The notes under the pieces were generated by a model. The model worked only from the letters and a program-made list of their open reading frames with translations. It had not been told where the DNA came from and ran no database searches. Below, one piece after another: positions 10,146-18,237 of a stretch of DNA of 64,000 nt. This DNA comes from Saprospiraceae bacterium (GTDB taxonomy: Bacteria; Bacteroidota; Bacteroidia; Chitinophagales; Saprospiraceae): NCBI GenBank assembly GCA_019638385.1, contig JAHBTW010000004.1, positions 246,001-310,000 on the forward strand. The letters run 5' to 3'. Each line of letters starts with the position of its first letter. The stretch's first letter is position 1. The translations under genes and the position numbers were made by a program.

Positions 10146-10584
10146 GCTCTGGGATTCTATGCGGGTAGAACCCGCAGGATAGGGCGCCACGCCGCACTTG
10201 TGGTAAATACGATGGAATCTCGCGAGTGAAAAAGTACGTTTACGAAACTTCCAAAAGTTTCGTAAACGTATGCCGGTCAATTCCATGCCTCAAAAAACGC
10301 TATACGCAAACGCTATCCTGCTGAGAGTTTGCAGGCCGGATCGTTCGGTCAGAGGTATAAAGCTGGGCCTGGAAATTTGGATGTTGCCATCGGAGGTCCA
10401 AAAATAGTGGGCAATAACGTCGGCGGTGAGGCGCATGCGGTAATTGAGAAAATAACTTATCGCCAGAGTCTGTAGCATTGCATGAAGATGTATTTTTAAT
10501 ACGGGCAAATGTAGGACAAAAAAAAAGCTGAATTTTTCTAACGCGGCCTGTTTTTGAGTCGTTCTCCGGTCAAAAACATCGCTT
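10146..10584. other. Intergenic region of 439 bp with one strong hairpin
   Basis: No gene is supported here; short open frames show no signal peptide or family resemblance. The only obvious structure is the 16-bp perfect inverted repeat at 10235-10270. The stretch before the next gene is A/T-rich (around 10500-10545) and should hold its promoter, but no clear TAnnTTTG is visible. Confidence 0.6.
10235..10270. repeat. Perfect 16-bp inverted repeat with 4-nt loop
   Basis: TACGTTTACGAAACTT (10235-10250), loop CCAA (10251-10254), then the exact complement AAGTTTCGTAAACGTA (10255-10270). It lies about 90 bp after the giant surface-protein gene. The stem is long for a simple terminator and no U-tract follows on either strand. 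It may be a transcript-end stem-loop, a protein-binding palindrome or part of a dispersed element. Confidence 0.8.
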
Positions 10585-11439
10585 ATGAAAAATGTATGCT
10601 TATCCCTCCTGTTGGCTTGTGCCTTGTTTTCCTGCGAAAAGGACGAGACCATTTTCATTGAGGATTACAATACCTTTTGTCCGATTCATTTCAAATACTG
10701 GCCGGAATTTTTTACGGGGTTGGGTGGCTGCGGCAGTTCCGCTTCTGAGTTGACAGCCAGATTTTCCCGCGATGAAAACCCGGGCGTTGTCATGGATCAG
10801 AACCTGTTTCAACGCAGCAAGCCCTTCATTGCCGCCTTTGAGGCCGACAGCGTGAGGTACAAAGCAGTGCATCTCAGCAAGACCAACAGCGTATTCTCCC
10901 TGAGCTTCGACAAGATACACATGGCGCCCGGTACGCGGGTGTCGTTATACCTTGGAGCTACCCGCTTCATTTCTGAAGCGTTCGGCTATTGGATGGGGGA
11001 TACGCCTGCTCAAATACCCCTCGGCCCATCGCCGGTGCATCGCTGGCAGGTATTTATACAAAGAGAAATTGACAGCACCTACTCGCAGGGGTTTGTGGCT
11101 GCCGGCCAACTGTATATGATGCATACCGGCATTCCCGATTTCGAGCGTGCTTCTTTTATTATTTCCAACGGCGCCGGCTTGGGATGGTCCGACTTCACCG
11201 CAGCAGTGACGCCTGTAGGCAGTATGCAGCCGGAGTGGTTCATCAATACCTCCACCCTCAACCTGCCTCCATTTGAAGAGAACCTTTTCGCTGCATTCGG
11301 CTTTAATATCCTGGAGCCGTTGTCCACGGATTGCGAGGTCAGGAATGTAAAAATTCGCCTGCGATCTTATTCTTACTTTACCGATGATGCGCGCGATACC
11401 TTGGGCGACGACTTCGAGTGCAACACCATCATCAAATAA
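10585..11439 (+). CDS. Hypothetical lipoprotein
   Basis: A 284-residue protein with a lipoprotein signal: Lys3, a hydrophobic core and the lipobox LFSC with Cys17, so it should be anchored in the envelope. The remainder is a beta-rich domain without a family I recognise; it contains Cys residues around CPIHF and GGCGSS and a late CEVRNVKIRLRSYSY stretch. It ends 10 bp before the ECF sigma gene and may be cotranscribed with it, which hints at a link to envelope sensing (inference). Confidence 0.8.
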   Translation: MKNVCLSLLLACALFSCEKDETIFIEDYNTFCPIHFKYWPEFFTGLGGCGSSASELTARFSRDENPGVVMDQNLFQRSKPFIAAFEADSVRYKAVHLSKTNSVFSLSFDKIHMAPGTRVSLYLGATRFISEAFGYWMGDTPAQIPLGPSPVHRWQVFIQREIDSTYSQGFVAAGQLYMMHTGIPDFERASFIISNGAGLGWSDFTAAVTPVGSMQPEWFINTSTLNLPPFEENLFAAFGFNILEPLSTDCEVRNVKIRLRSYSYFTDDARDTLGDDFECNTIIK

Positions 11440-11449
11440 GCATCCGGCC

Positions 11450-12004
11450 ATGCAAACACCTCCTCATCCGGCCATTGACCCTGCCCTCGTACAACGATGC
11501 CAAGAGGGATGCCGCACCAGCATGGAGGCTCTATATCGCACCTGCCTCCCGATTCTGTGGCCTGTGGCCTGGCGCTACGCCCGCGATGAAGCCGATGCCC
11601 GCGATATTTTCAATACTGCCATGCTGAAGGTATTCCGGGCCTTGCCGCAATTCAAAAACGACAACCTGATTGGATGGATGCGGACCATCGTGATTCACAC
11701 AGGACTGGATGCTATCAAAAACCGAAACCGGCATGCGTTCACGGAAGAAATCACGCCCGCCGTGGCAGATGCCGTGCCGGAACCGGAAATAGACGGTCAA
11801 TTGGCCCAGGAAGACATCCTGCGCGCCATCCACACCCTGCCCGAACCCTTGCGCGCCGTACTGCTGCTCTTCGCCGTGGATGGATTTTCGCACGCCGAAA
11901 TTGCCGAACGATTAGGTATCACCGTTGCCAACTCCAGATGGCGGCTCAATCAGGCCCGCCAACAAATGAAAACTCTTTTGTCCAAACTCGCCATTGCGTT
12001 ATGA
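11450..12004 (+). CDS. ECF-type RNA polymerase sigma factor
   Basis: A 184-residue ECF sigma factor. Region 2 spans about residues 25-90 (WRYARDEADARDIFNTAMLKVF, with the DAR-I-T.A-LKVF core) and region 4 about residues 120-175 (LPEPLRAVLLLFAVDGFSHAEIAERLGI, a helix-turn-helix). The start ATG at 11450 is 10 bp after the upstream lipoprotein stop. Its stop TGA (12002-12004) overlaps the ATG of the next gene at 12001, the coupling usual for a sigma factor and its anti-sigma. It probably drives its own locus and envelope genes. Confidence 0.93.
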   Translation: MQTPPHPAIDPALVQRCQEGCRTSMEALYRTCLPILWPVAWRYARDEADARDIFNTAMLKVFRALPQFKNDNLIGWMRTIVIHTGLDAIKNRNRHAFTEEITPAVADAVPEPEIDGQLAQEDILRAIHTLPEPLRAVLLLFAVDGFSHAEIAERLGITVANSRWRLNQARQQMKTLLSKLAIAL

Positions 12005-13488
12005 AAAACAATATCACCATAGATAAATTGATTGCATCCAGCCAGGATCACACTGTTCCGCCCCCGCCGGACGCCGACCTGATGTGGGCCGATATGGAAA
12101 AGCGCTTAGATGCGGCCGCAGCACCCGACCGCGTACCCGACCCGGGCATCGCCGCAGGCCCTGCACCCGCTGCAGCAGGCAAGTCGCTGAGTACGGTAAT
12201 CGCCTGGCTGTTCTTCGGGCTTGTGGGCATCGGTGCTTTGTACGCGCTTGTTTCCCGCCAAACGGCCGGCAGTGCCCAAAAAACATCCATGGAAATGCCC
12301 GTGGATGAAGTAACGCAGCCACAGCAGTCCCGCCTCACCGAAATCGAGTCTAATGATTCATACACTGTCGGAGAGGAAGTAACCGGCGCGGGTGCTTCAT
12401 GGGCAGCAGGCGCCGATGCGGTACAGTCCGAAGCCGTTGGCCTAAACGCTGGGGCAAATGCTCCTTCCGGTACCGGACACCTGCGCCCCGTCGGCGCCTC
12501 ATCCACATCCGCGCAAGCCAAGTCTCAAAATACTACTGGCCCAACGACCCGGCGCCCCACCACTAAACCCGGCGCAACTCCACAACCGGTCGGTAGTACG
12601 CTCTCACCTGCATCGGCAACAGCTCATAGCCCGGCAGGCCGGCAAGTGACTGCGGGTAGTGCGCTTGCGCAAGAAGCATCCGACCTCAGGGCATCCAATG
12701 AAGAAGCGGCGGCATCGTATCCCGCGAGTGACGCCGCAAAAATGACGGCCCCACTGCCGCAGGCGCTCCATGAAGTAGCCCTGCTGCCCCTGCCTTCGGC
12801 CTTGCTGGAAATTCCGGCGCCCGTTGTTGCGTGGCCGATGGTGGAGATGCCGTCCCTATCGACTTCGCGGTCCGTGCAGAGCGTGGTGTTGTATGCCGGC
12901 AGCTCGCTGGGCAAAACGCCTCGCGTGTATCAAAACTATACCCCGGCAGGCAGCTATCTCAACCTGGGCATGGGCTACCGGATGACGCTGAACCGGCGTT
13001 GGTCGTTCCAGCCTGAATTGTGGTGGCTGCAATTGGAGACGCCTCGGCTCTCCGCAGTAACCGAGCAGCGCTTGGACTTAGACGGCGAGCGGCTGCTCCG
13101 ATACGACACCGTTTCGGTGATGCGAATGCAGGGCCTGGGCCTCAACCTGATGATGGGCGCCGAGCTACCGGCGGGGTTCACCTTGTTTGGAGGTGTGCAT
13201 TTGGGCAGGTATGCAGGCGTCATGACGGAGCAGTCATCCGGCACTCGCTCGTTGGTGGACGGCAGCTTTGGCTGGAGCAGCAGTTATTCCTACGGATACA
13301 GCCCTGCACCCGACTGGTTCCGGGTCTATCAGGCCGGCCTGAAGTTGGGCGTAGAAAAACGCTTCCGGCAAAAGGTAATCCTGGGCCTCAGCGTCTATCA
13401 GGGCCTGAGCGACCTGTCGCGGGTGCGGGAGAGCGGCCCGGGCAATTATTCCAGGGCGTGGGTGGCGTATGCCGGATATAGGTTGTAG
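12001..13488 (+). CDS. Trans-envelope anti-sigma factor with C-terminal outer-membrane beta-barrel
   Basis: A 495-residue protein translationally coupled to the sigma gene. Residues 1-60 are polar and likely cytoplasmic, with PPPPDADLMW near residues 20-29. One transmembrane helix lies at about 64-84. Residues about 85-285 are a Pro/Ala/Ser/Thr-rich low-complexity linker. Residues about 290-495 alternate polar and hydrophobic residues and end in an aromatic-flanked strand, as in small outer-membrane barrels (GYRMTLNRRWSFQPELWW, AWVAYAGYRL). There is no cleavable signal peptide. The layout matches dual membrane-spanning anti-sigma factors described in Bacteroides. The sigma-binding function is inferred from position. 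A second, diverged copy of this pair lies at 52.5-54.6 kb. Confidence 0.82.
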   Translation: MKNNITIDKLIASSQDHTVPPPPDADLMWADMEKRLDAAAAPDRVPDPGIAAGPAPAAAGKSLSTVIAWLFFGLVGIGALYALVSRQTAGSAQKTSMEMPVDEVTQPQQSRLTEIESNDSYTVGEEVTGAGASWAAGADAVQSEAVGLNAGANAPSGTGHLRPVGASSTSAQAKSQNTTGPTTRRPTTKPGATPQPVGSTLSPASATAHSPAGRQVTAGSALAQEASDLRASNEEAAASYPASDAAKMTAPLPQALHEVALLPLPSALLEIPAPVVAWPMVEMPSLSTSRSVQSVVLYAGSSLGKTPRVYQNYTPAGSYLNLGMGYRMTLNRRWSFQPELWWLQLETPRLSAVTEQRLDLDGERLLRYDTVSVMRMQGLGLNLMMGAELPAGFTLFGGVHLGRYAGVMTEQSSGTRSLVDGSFGWSSSYSYGYSPAPDWFRVYQAGLKLGVEKRFRQKVILGLSVYQGLSDLSRVRESGPGNYSRAWVAYAGYRL

Positions 13489-13494
13489 AAATTT

Positions 13495-14181
13495 TCAGGA
13501 ATTGCCACGGGGCTTTTCGCCATGCTTTCTGCGAAAATTTTCAATGTATTCTTTTTCGATATGGAGGGCTTGCCGCCTGCCTTCAATTTCCGTTAAGATT
13601 ATTCTCTGGCTTATACCGGCCCAGCCTGCTTTATTGCTGAAAGTCATGTAGTTGTACTTCGGCCGGTAATTAAATGACTTGCCAGTTTTTTGTTCATACG
13701 CGATGGAGGGTATATAAGGCAATAGTTCAAAAAATGCGTCTTTAGGCATATTTTCCGGGTGACTCAAGGTCTTTTCGTAATATGCTTTTCCATTGGCCAC
13801 AACGCAACTTCTTACATCAATAAAGTGGTCGGCAGAAAACGTCTCCCCTTTTTTCCACGATTCTTTACCGATGTGCGAGGCGTAAGCGATTCCGTCTAAA
13901 GCGTATAGTTTTTCAGACAACATATCGTAAAAGTCATAAATGTGCCGCACGGGAGCCACTGCCAGTGCTTGGATAAGTGGGGCCGATACGGCATCTTCAT
14001 CGGGTAGTTTAGTCCAATCGAGCAGCGCTATCAATGCCCAAAATTGACTTTCCGTCAAGGCATAACCGGAGGTAGAAGGCCCTACCACCAACTCAACAGG
14101 AGCATCGCCGAATTGCGCTTCCAAATCGTGAATGAACTCGCCGCTCAACTCTTTGATGCTGGTGTGATATACAGTTCTCAT
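13495..14181 (-). CDS. DUF4240 domain protein
   Basis: A 228-residue cytoplasmic protein. The segment LTESQFWALIALLDW, followed by IYDFYDMLSEKLYALDG and later FSADHFIDVRSCVVANGKAYYEKTL, is characteristic of DUF4240, a family of unknown biochemical role sometimes near toxin-immunity loci. The start MRTVYHTSIKEL at 14181 is preferred; an upstream start at 14217 would add twelve residues with no family counterpart. The gene converges on the anti-sigma gene with a 6-bp gap and is not obviously in an operon. Confidence 0.78.
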   Translation of the reverse strand: MRTVYHTSIKELSGEFIHDLEAQFGDAPVELVVGPSTSGYALTESQFWALIALLDWTKLPDEDAVSAPLIQALAVAPVRHIYDFYDMLSEKLYALDGIAYASHIGKESWKKGETFSADHFIDVRSCVVANGKAYYEKTLSHPENMPKDAFFELLPYIPSIAYEQKTGKSFNYRPKYNYMTFSNKAGWAGISQRIILTEIEGRRQALHIEKEYIENFRRKHGEKPRGNS

Positions 14182-14254
14182 GGCAGTTCTTTTTACAAAG
14201 ATAAACAGAAATTTCAACGCAGTGTATCTGGGGGGCCGCCCGGTTAGAGTCGCT

Positions 14255-16522
14255 TCATAGATTCAACCAATACGTCGCCTTGAGCACCAAAGCGCGGTTC
14301 TTGGCCATGGGCGCTGCGAAGAAACCCTCCGAGAAGTAGTTGTCGGTATAGACCAAAAACAGGTCGGATACCGGGCGGAAGCGCCATTGCAGGCGGGCGT
14401 TGATGTTGACGTTGTCAATCTGGGTATTGTATTGCAAAAACAGGCTGAAGAACAGGCTGCGCGAAAAGGCCAGTTCGGCGCGCGGCCCCACGAGCCAGAA
14501 ATTGGCGCTGTTGTACGGTTCGGGCAGTTGAATGTTATTGTAATTGTAGCTCAGCGCAAAAATGCCGTAGGGTTGGAGGCGGTAGTTGAGCGCACCGCTG
14601 ACTTGGGTGATGCGGCCGTTGAAATAAGCGCCTTGCTGAAAGGAGGCATTGAAGTAGAGCTTGCGCCGCAAATCGGAATTGAACCCCGTGCGTACCGAGT
14701 TGTAGGTGTAGTCGGAGCCTTCCGGCAATTGCTCGCCGCCGGAATTGGTGGGATCAAAAGGAAAAAACAGATAAGTGTAATTGCTGACAAAATCGAACCA
14801 AAATTGGCTCTGCCCCGGAAATTCCACAAAAATGCCCGGCGATAAATTGCGATCTACCAGCCGGAATTCATTGCCGGTATTGAAAATAAAATCACTTGAA
14901 ATCGCCGCACCGTAGGAAATGATGCGCTTTGCTATTTTGCTGTTTTTTGGGAAAAACATCCTGGTCATGCCCGGACTCGTGGCAAAAAAGCCCGTTCGCG
15001 GCACAAAGCCCATATCGGCCCGGAAATCACGTCCCATGTATTGTGTGGGGAAAAATAGTTGCCACTCGCGGGTAAAACGCCCCAGAAAAAGGGCGGCTGA
15101 TTGCGCGTCGCGGTTGCTGCCCGCAGAGAAAGAGCGATGGTAATAAAGTTCGCCTTCCCACTTGTTGTCTTTTGAAAACAGGTTGTATTCCAACCCTACG
15201 ATGCGATTGAAGGCGCTTTTGTCCAATTCGTAACCGCCGCCGGCTTTGGGTATGAAGTTCTCTTTGTTGACCACAATAGCGCCCACATAAGAGCGATCAA
15301 ACACCTTGCGCTGCAACACGCCCACGGAATAGTTGGCCGGTTGCAGGCCGATGTCTGCCACGGCTGCCGATTGCATATTGAGCAGCCCTACGCGCCAGTT
15401 GTTGTCCAATTTGCCGCTGAGGCGCGCGCCGGCCAGAATGGGCACATCGAGCGAACGCTCTACGGAGATCAACTGCCCGTCGGTAGTGGTGCGCTGTATG
15501 ACGCCTCTGGCCAGCCCGATGCGGCGACTGAAAAACGGGCGACTGTTGGGGAACCCGAAGCGGCTGAAGAGGTCTTCGTTTTCCAAAAAAAACTGCCGGC
15601 GCTCCGGGAAGAACAACTCGAAACGGCTGAGGTTGGTGAGCTGCCGATCCACTTCCACCTGCGAAAAATCGGGGTTGAATGTGAGGTCTAAATTGAGGGA
15701 GGGCGTGACGGCAATTTTTACATCGGCGCCGGCATTGAACCGGCCTTCGGTGGGGAGTTTAAACTCAAAATCGCGCGCACTGCCGGCAGCGGCATACGGG
15801 ATGATGGAAACGTTCAGCCCCGGCGCGGGCGGCCTTTCTTCCCACACCAATTGGCCGGCAAAGGCGAGGTTGTTGGGGCTGAACTGCCGGGGCACGGGCA
15901 CCCAGGAAGACAGTTCGTTTTGTTTGACCGAATTGCGCGCAAAGCCTATTCGCCACACATTCTGCCCGTCGTGGGCTTTGTAGCGCAGGGTTTTGAACGG
16001 GATGGCCATTTCCACGGTCCAGTGGTCGTCGTAGTTGCGCACTTTGGAGTACCACTTGTTGTCCCAATCGGTATTGATGTTTTCGCCGTTGTCTATAATG
16101 CCTTCGCGCTGTACGTTGTAGGGTGACACGGCAAAGTGGAAGCCGTTGATTTTGTCGGAAAAGGGATCAATGTTGACGGTGAATACATCCGTGGCGCCGC
16201 TGTCGAAATCGCGTTTGAGAGAGGTGATGATATAGTCGGCCCGTTTTTGCCGGATGAGGGCGCCGACGTAGAGAAAGTCGCCGTCGAAGGTCATGCGCAC
16301 CTCGGTTTGCAGCGCAGCGAAGGCAGTGTCTTGTGGGAAATTTTGAAAAAAATCGGTAGCGACCTGCGCGTCCTGCCAATCAGCCTCGTTCAGTTCGCCG
16401 TCGAGTTGTATGGGCGCTTTTGCCTTCTTAATGTACAAGGTGTAAGGTTCCTCGCCCGATTGGGCGTTGGCAGTAAAACAGCACAGGGCAAGGATAAACG
16501 GGAGGATGTATCGCAATTGCAT
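14255..16522 (-). CDS. DUF5916 protein with N-terminal CBM9-like domain
   Basis: A 755-residue exported protein with a signal peptide ending near FTANAQS. Residues about 30-215 form a carbohydrate-binding family 9-like sandwich (IQLDGELNEADWQDA, YVGALIRQ, VFTVNIDPFSDKINGFHFAVSPYNVQ). The remainder is the DUF5916 region, rich in Tyr, Phe and Asn with amphipathic strands such as FNPDFSQVEVDRQLTNLSRFELFFPERRQFF. The C-terminus ends in a barrel-like strand (VLKATYWLNL), suggesting an outer-membrane location. Substrate unknown. A TATCTTTG box on the minus strand (16553-16546) lies just upstream and may be its promoter. Confidence 0.85.
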   Translation of the reverse strand: MQLRYILPFILALCCFTANAQSGEEPYTLYIKKAKAPIQLDGELNEADWQDAQVATDFFQNFPQDTAFAALQTEVRMTFDGDFLYVGALIRQKRADYIITSLKRDFDSGATDVFTVNIDPFSDKINGFHFAVSPYNVQREGIIDNGENINTDWDNKWYSKVRNYDDHWTVEMAIPFKTLRYKAHDGQNVWRIGFARNSVKQNELSSWVPVPRQFSPNNLAFAGQLVWEERPPAPGLNVSIIPYAAAGSARDFEFKLPTEGRFNAGADVKIAVTPSLNLDLTFNPDFSQVEVDRQLTNLSRFELFFPERRQFFLENEDLFSRFGFPNSRPFFSRRIGLARGVIQRTTTDGQLISVERSLDVPILAGARLSGKLDNNWRVGLLNMQSAAVADIGLQPANYSVGVLQRKVFDRSYVGAIVVNKENFIPKAGGGYELDKSAFNRIVGLEYNLFSKDNKWEGELYYHRSFSAGSNRDAQSAALFLGRFTREWQLFFPTQYMGRDFRADMGFVPRTGFFATSPGMTRMFFPKNSKIAKRIISYGAAISSDFIFNTGNEFRLVDRNLSPGIFVEFPGQSQFWFDFVSNYTYLFFPFDPTNSGGEQLPEGSDYTYNSVRTGFNSDLRRKLYFNASFQQGAYFNGRITQVSGALNYRLQPYGIFALSYNYNNIQLPEPYNSANFWLVGPRAELAFSRSLFFSLFLQYNTQIDNVNINARLQWRFRPVSDLFLVYTDNYFSEGFFAAPMAKNRALVLKATYWLNL

Positions 16523-16602
16523 AGGATACGATTTCGGGTGAGGCGCAAAGATAGGGGAAATGCAGCGGCCGTGATGCGGCGGGCTGACAGGGCAATCGCA
16601 TT

Positions 16603-16645
16603 TAAACTACAAACTGCAAAACCGCAAACTGCAAAACCGCAAAAG
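16603..16645. repeat. Heptanucleotide repeat island (GCAAA words)
   Basis: Upstream of the DUF5916 gene the sequence steps through CTACAAA, CTGCAAAA, CCGCAAA, CTGCAAAA, CCGCAAAA, a seven- to eight-base period. The word GCAAACTGC is shared with the larger island at 47.2 kb. Confidence 0.6.
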
Positions 16646-16684
16646 TGCGTAACGTTATCGTGATAGCAATTTGTTATACGTTCC

Positions 16685-17059
16685 TCAGGCGTTTTTTGCC
16701 GCTTCCATTTTGTGAAACAAAAAATAAGAAACCCCCAGCGGCAGGAAGAACAGCAGTGGAAAAATCACTTGAAAGCTGAACCCGTCCACAGCCCAATTGC
16801 TCACCGCCGCGCCGATAAAATTGAGCGCGAAACCGAAATATGCCCACTCCCGGAGCCTCGCAGGAACGATGGGCAGCACGAGGGCAACCGACCCGATGAT
16901 GCTGAAAAAATTGACCATCGGGGCAAAATACGGCGGGTAGCCGTAGTGTTCCATAGCTGCCTTTTGCTCCTCGCTGCCGAAGAACACAACCGTCATCACC
17001 CCGCACCAGAAGAAGATGATCGCGGTGGCAATCCAGAAAATGATTTTTGTCTTTTTCAT
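16685..17059 (-). CDS. DoxX-like small membrane protein
   Basis: A 124-residue inner-membrane protein with four predicted helices (about 5-27, 46-66, 72-90, 95-115) and a YGYPPYFAPMVNFFSIIGSVAL motif typical of DoxX-like proteins. It is the last gene of an ArsR-SRPBCC-DoxX operon and overlaps the SRPBCC gene by four bases (ATGA). This gene trio recurs in Bacteroidota; the transported or sensed compound is not known. Confidence 0.83.
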   Translation of the reverse strand: MKKTKIIFWIATAIIFFWCGVMTVVFFGSEEQKAAMEHYGYPPYFAPMVNFFSIIGSVALVLPIVPARLREWAYFGFALNFIGAAVSNWAVDGFSFQVIFPLLFFLPLGVSYFLFHKMEAAKNA

Positions 17060-17571
17060 TGTCCTTGATTTGAGTGAAGCAATGCGTCCAATTGATCAAG
17101 GCATAAGGTCAAACCCTCCTTCATGCCCATTTGGATAACGGTTTCCAAATCTGACAATGAGTTGTAGGTCACCACTATCGTGACGACGGTATTTTCAGCC
17201 TTGTCGGTAAAGTTTACGTCCCAGGGAGCGCGGGGCAAAGCCGGGTTGATTACCCCGTTTTCATCGCAAAAGCCGTCCATGCCCATGTAAGCGTCTATCG
17301 GGCTGATTTTGTCGTAGTCCATGCGCCCCCAGTGCTCTTCGCCTTCGGGGCCGCACATGGCATAGAGCCAATGCCCGCCTTCCCGAAAATCCATGACTTT
17401 GGTTTTGGCTTTCCAGGGGCTTGGCGCAAACCACTGTTCCAGTAATTCACTTTTGGTGTAGCAATCCCAAACCAATTGGCGTTGAGCGGCAAACTCACGG
17501 CGGACGGTGAGCGTGTTGTTTTCCTTGTCCACAAGGAAGTCGAACAGAAGGTTACTTGTCATTTTTGTCAT
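17056..17571 (-). CDS. SRPBCC / AHSA1 domain protein
   Basis: A 171-residue START-like ligand-binding fold protein. The pattern LTVRREFAAQRQLVWDCYTKSELLEQWFAP, then WLYAMCGPEGEEHWGRMDYDKI and a C-terminal helix TVIQMGMKEGLTLCLDQLDALL, is the classical AHSA1/CalC signature. It overlaps the upstream ArsR gene by 20 bases and the DoxX-like gene by four, so all three are tightly coupled. It probably binds a small hydrophobic molecule (family inference). An internal start at codon 4 would shorten the overlap. Confidence 0.88.
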   Translation of the reverse strand: MTKMTSNLLFDFLVDKENNTLTVRREFAAQRQLVWDCYTKSELLEQWFAPSPWKAKTKVMDFREGGHWLYAMCGPEGEEHWGRMDYDKISPIDAYMGMDGFCDENGVINPALPRAPWDVNFTDKAENTVVTIVVTYNSLSDLETVIQMGMKEGLTLCLDQLDALLHSNQGQ

Positions 17572-17881
17572 TGTTTTGAATGGTTTTTAATAAGTGGTCG
17601 AGTTGGCTGAACCGCTGCTCCCAGATTTTGCGAAATTGCTCCAGCCATTGGTCTATCTCTTTCATTTTTTCGATTTCGAGCTGGTAATAAATTTCCCGGC
17701 CGTTGTGCTCCTGTTTCACCAAATCGCACTCCACGAGGATTTGCAAATGTTTTGAAACGGCTTGCCGGGTCGAATCAAAATGCTCGGCAAGCGCGTTGGG
17801 GGTCATCGGTTGCAAGGCGATGAGGGCAATGATGGCCCGGCGAGTCGGGTCGGCAATGGCTTGGAAAATATCTCGTCTCAT
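17552..17881 (-). CDS. ArsR-family transcriptional regulator
   Basis: A 109-residue winged-helix repressor. IFQAIADPTRRAIIALIALQPMTPNALAEHFDSTRQAVSKHLQIL contains the helix-turn-helix, and ECDLVKQEHNGREIYYQLE is the wing. No cysteine pair of the metal-sensing type is visible, in line with the SRPBCC-associated ArsR subgroup rather than metalloregulators. It is the first gene of the operon. Two palindromes sit on its own promoter, so autorepression is likely. Confidence 0.92.
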   Translation of the reverse strand: MRRDIFQAIADPTRRAIIALIALQPMTPNALAEHFDSTRQAVSKHLQILVECDLVKQEHNGREIYYQLEIEKMKEIDQWLEQFRKIWEQRFSQLDHLLKTIQNNDKNDK

Positions 17882-17900
17882 GTGGTGTCCATTTTATTCG

Positions 17901-17947
17901 CGCAACTAATCGGTTGCAAATATATGCGCAATTAATTGGTTGCGCAA
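17901..17947 (-). promoter_or_regulatory. ArsR operon promoter with two operator dyads
   Basis: On the minus strand TTG (17947-17945), 20 bases, then TATATTTG (17924-17917) form a strong promoter. The inverted repeat TGCGCAA-N8-TTGCGCA (17925-17946) fills the spacer. A second dyad GCAAC-N6-GTTGC (17902-17917) covers the transcription start. The dyad centres are about 26 bp apart, so two repressor dimers could bind similar faces of the helix. Autorepression by the adjacent ArsR protein is the simplest reading. Confidence 0.75.
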
Positions 17948-17978
17948 GTTTTTGGGCAGATTTTTTTGTCCCTCCAAG

Positions 17979-18050
17979 TGAGGAGCTAAGCGGAAGTTAG
18001 CGCCTCATGCCTGCCCAAAATTGAGGAGCTAAGCGGAAGTTAGCGCCTCA
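17979..18050. repeat. Two tandem hairpin units, 43-bp period
   Basis: An identical 29-bp unit occurs at 17979-18007 and 18022-18050: arms TGAGGAGCTAA and TTAGCGCCTCA (one mismatch) around a GCGGAAG loop. The units are separated by 14 bp. A third unrelated short hairpin, GCTCGC-CTTA-GCGAGC, follows at 18099-18114. The region (17882-18237) contains no gene; it lies between the divergent ArsR operon and the bactofilin-like gene. Confidence 0.8.
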
Positions 18051-18237
18051 CGCTGCCCCGCAGTCAAAGGCGCCCTTTTACTCTTCTCATCCGCCGAAGC
18101 TCGCCTTAGCGAGCGAAGGAGGGTTTACTTTTTCCTTCTCTTCCCCAGCAACGTCCCGGCACGGGCGCATTTCATCTATTAAAATTGGCTGTCGGGGCAG
18201 GTGCAGCGCACATTTGGTGAAAAATCAGAAAAACGTC

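Noticed and set aside
17979..18050. Possible CRISPR array
   Set aside because: Only two repeat units, a 14-bp spacer and no cas genes in the window; the units are hairpins with a short period.
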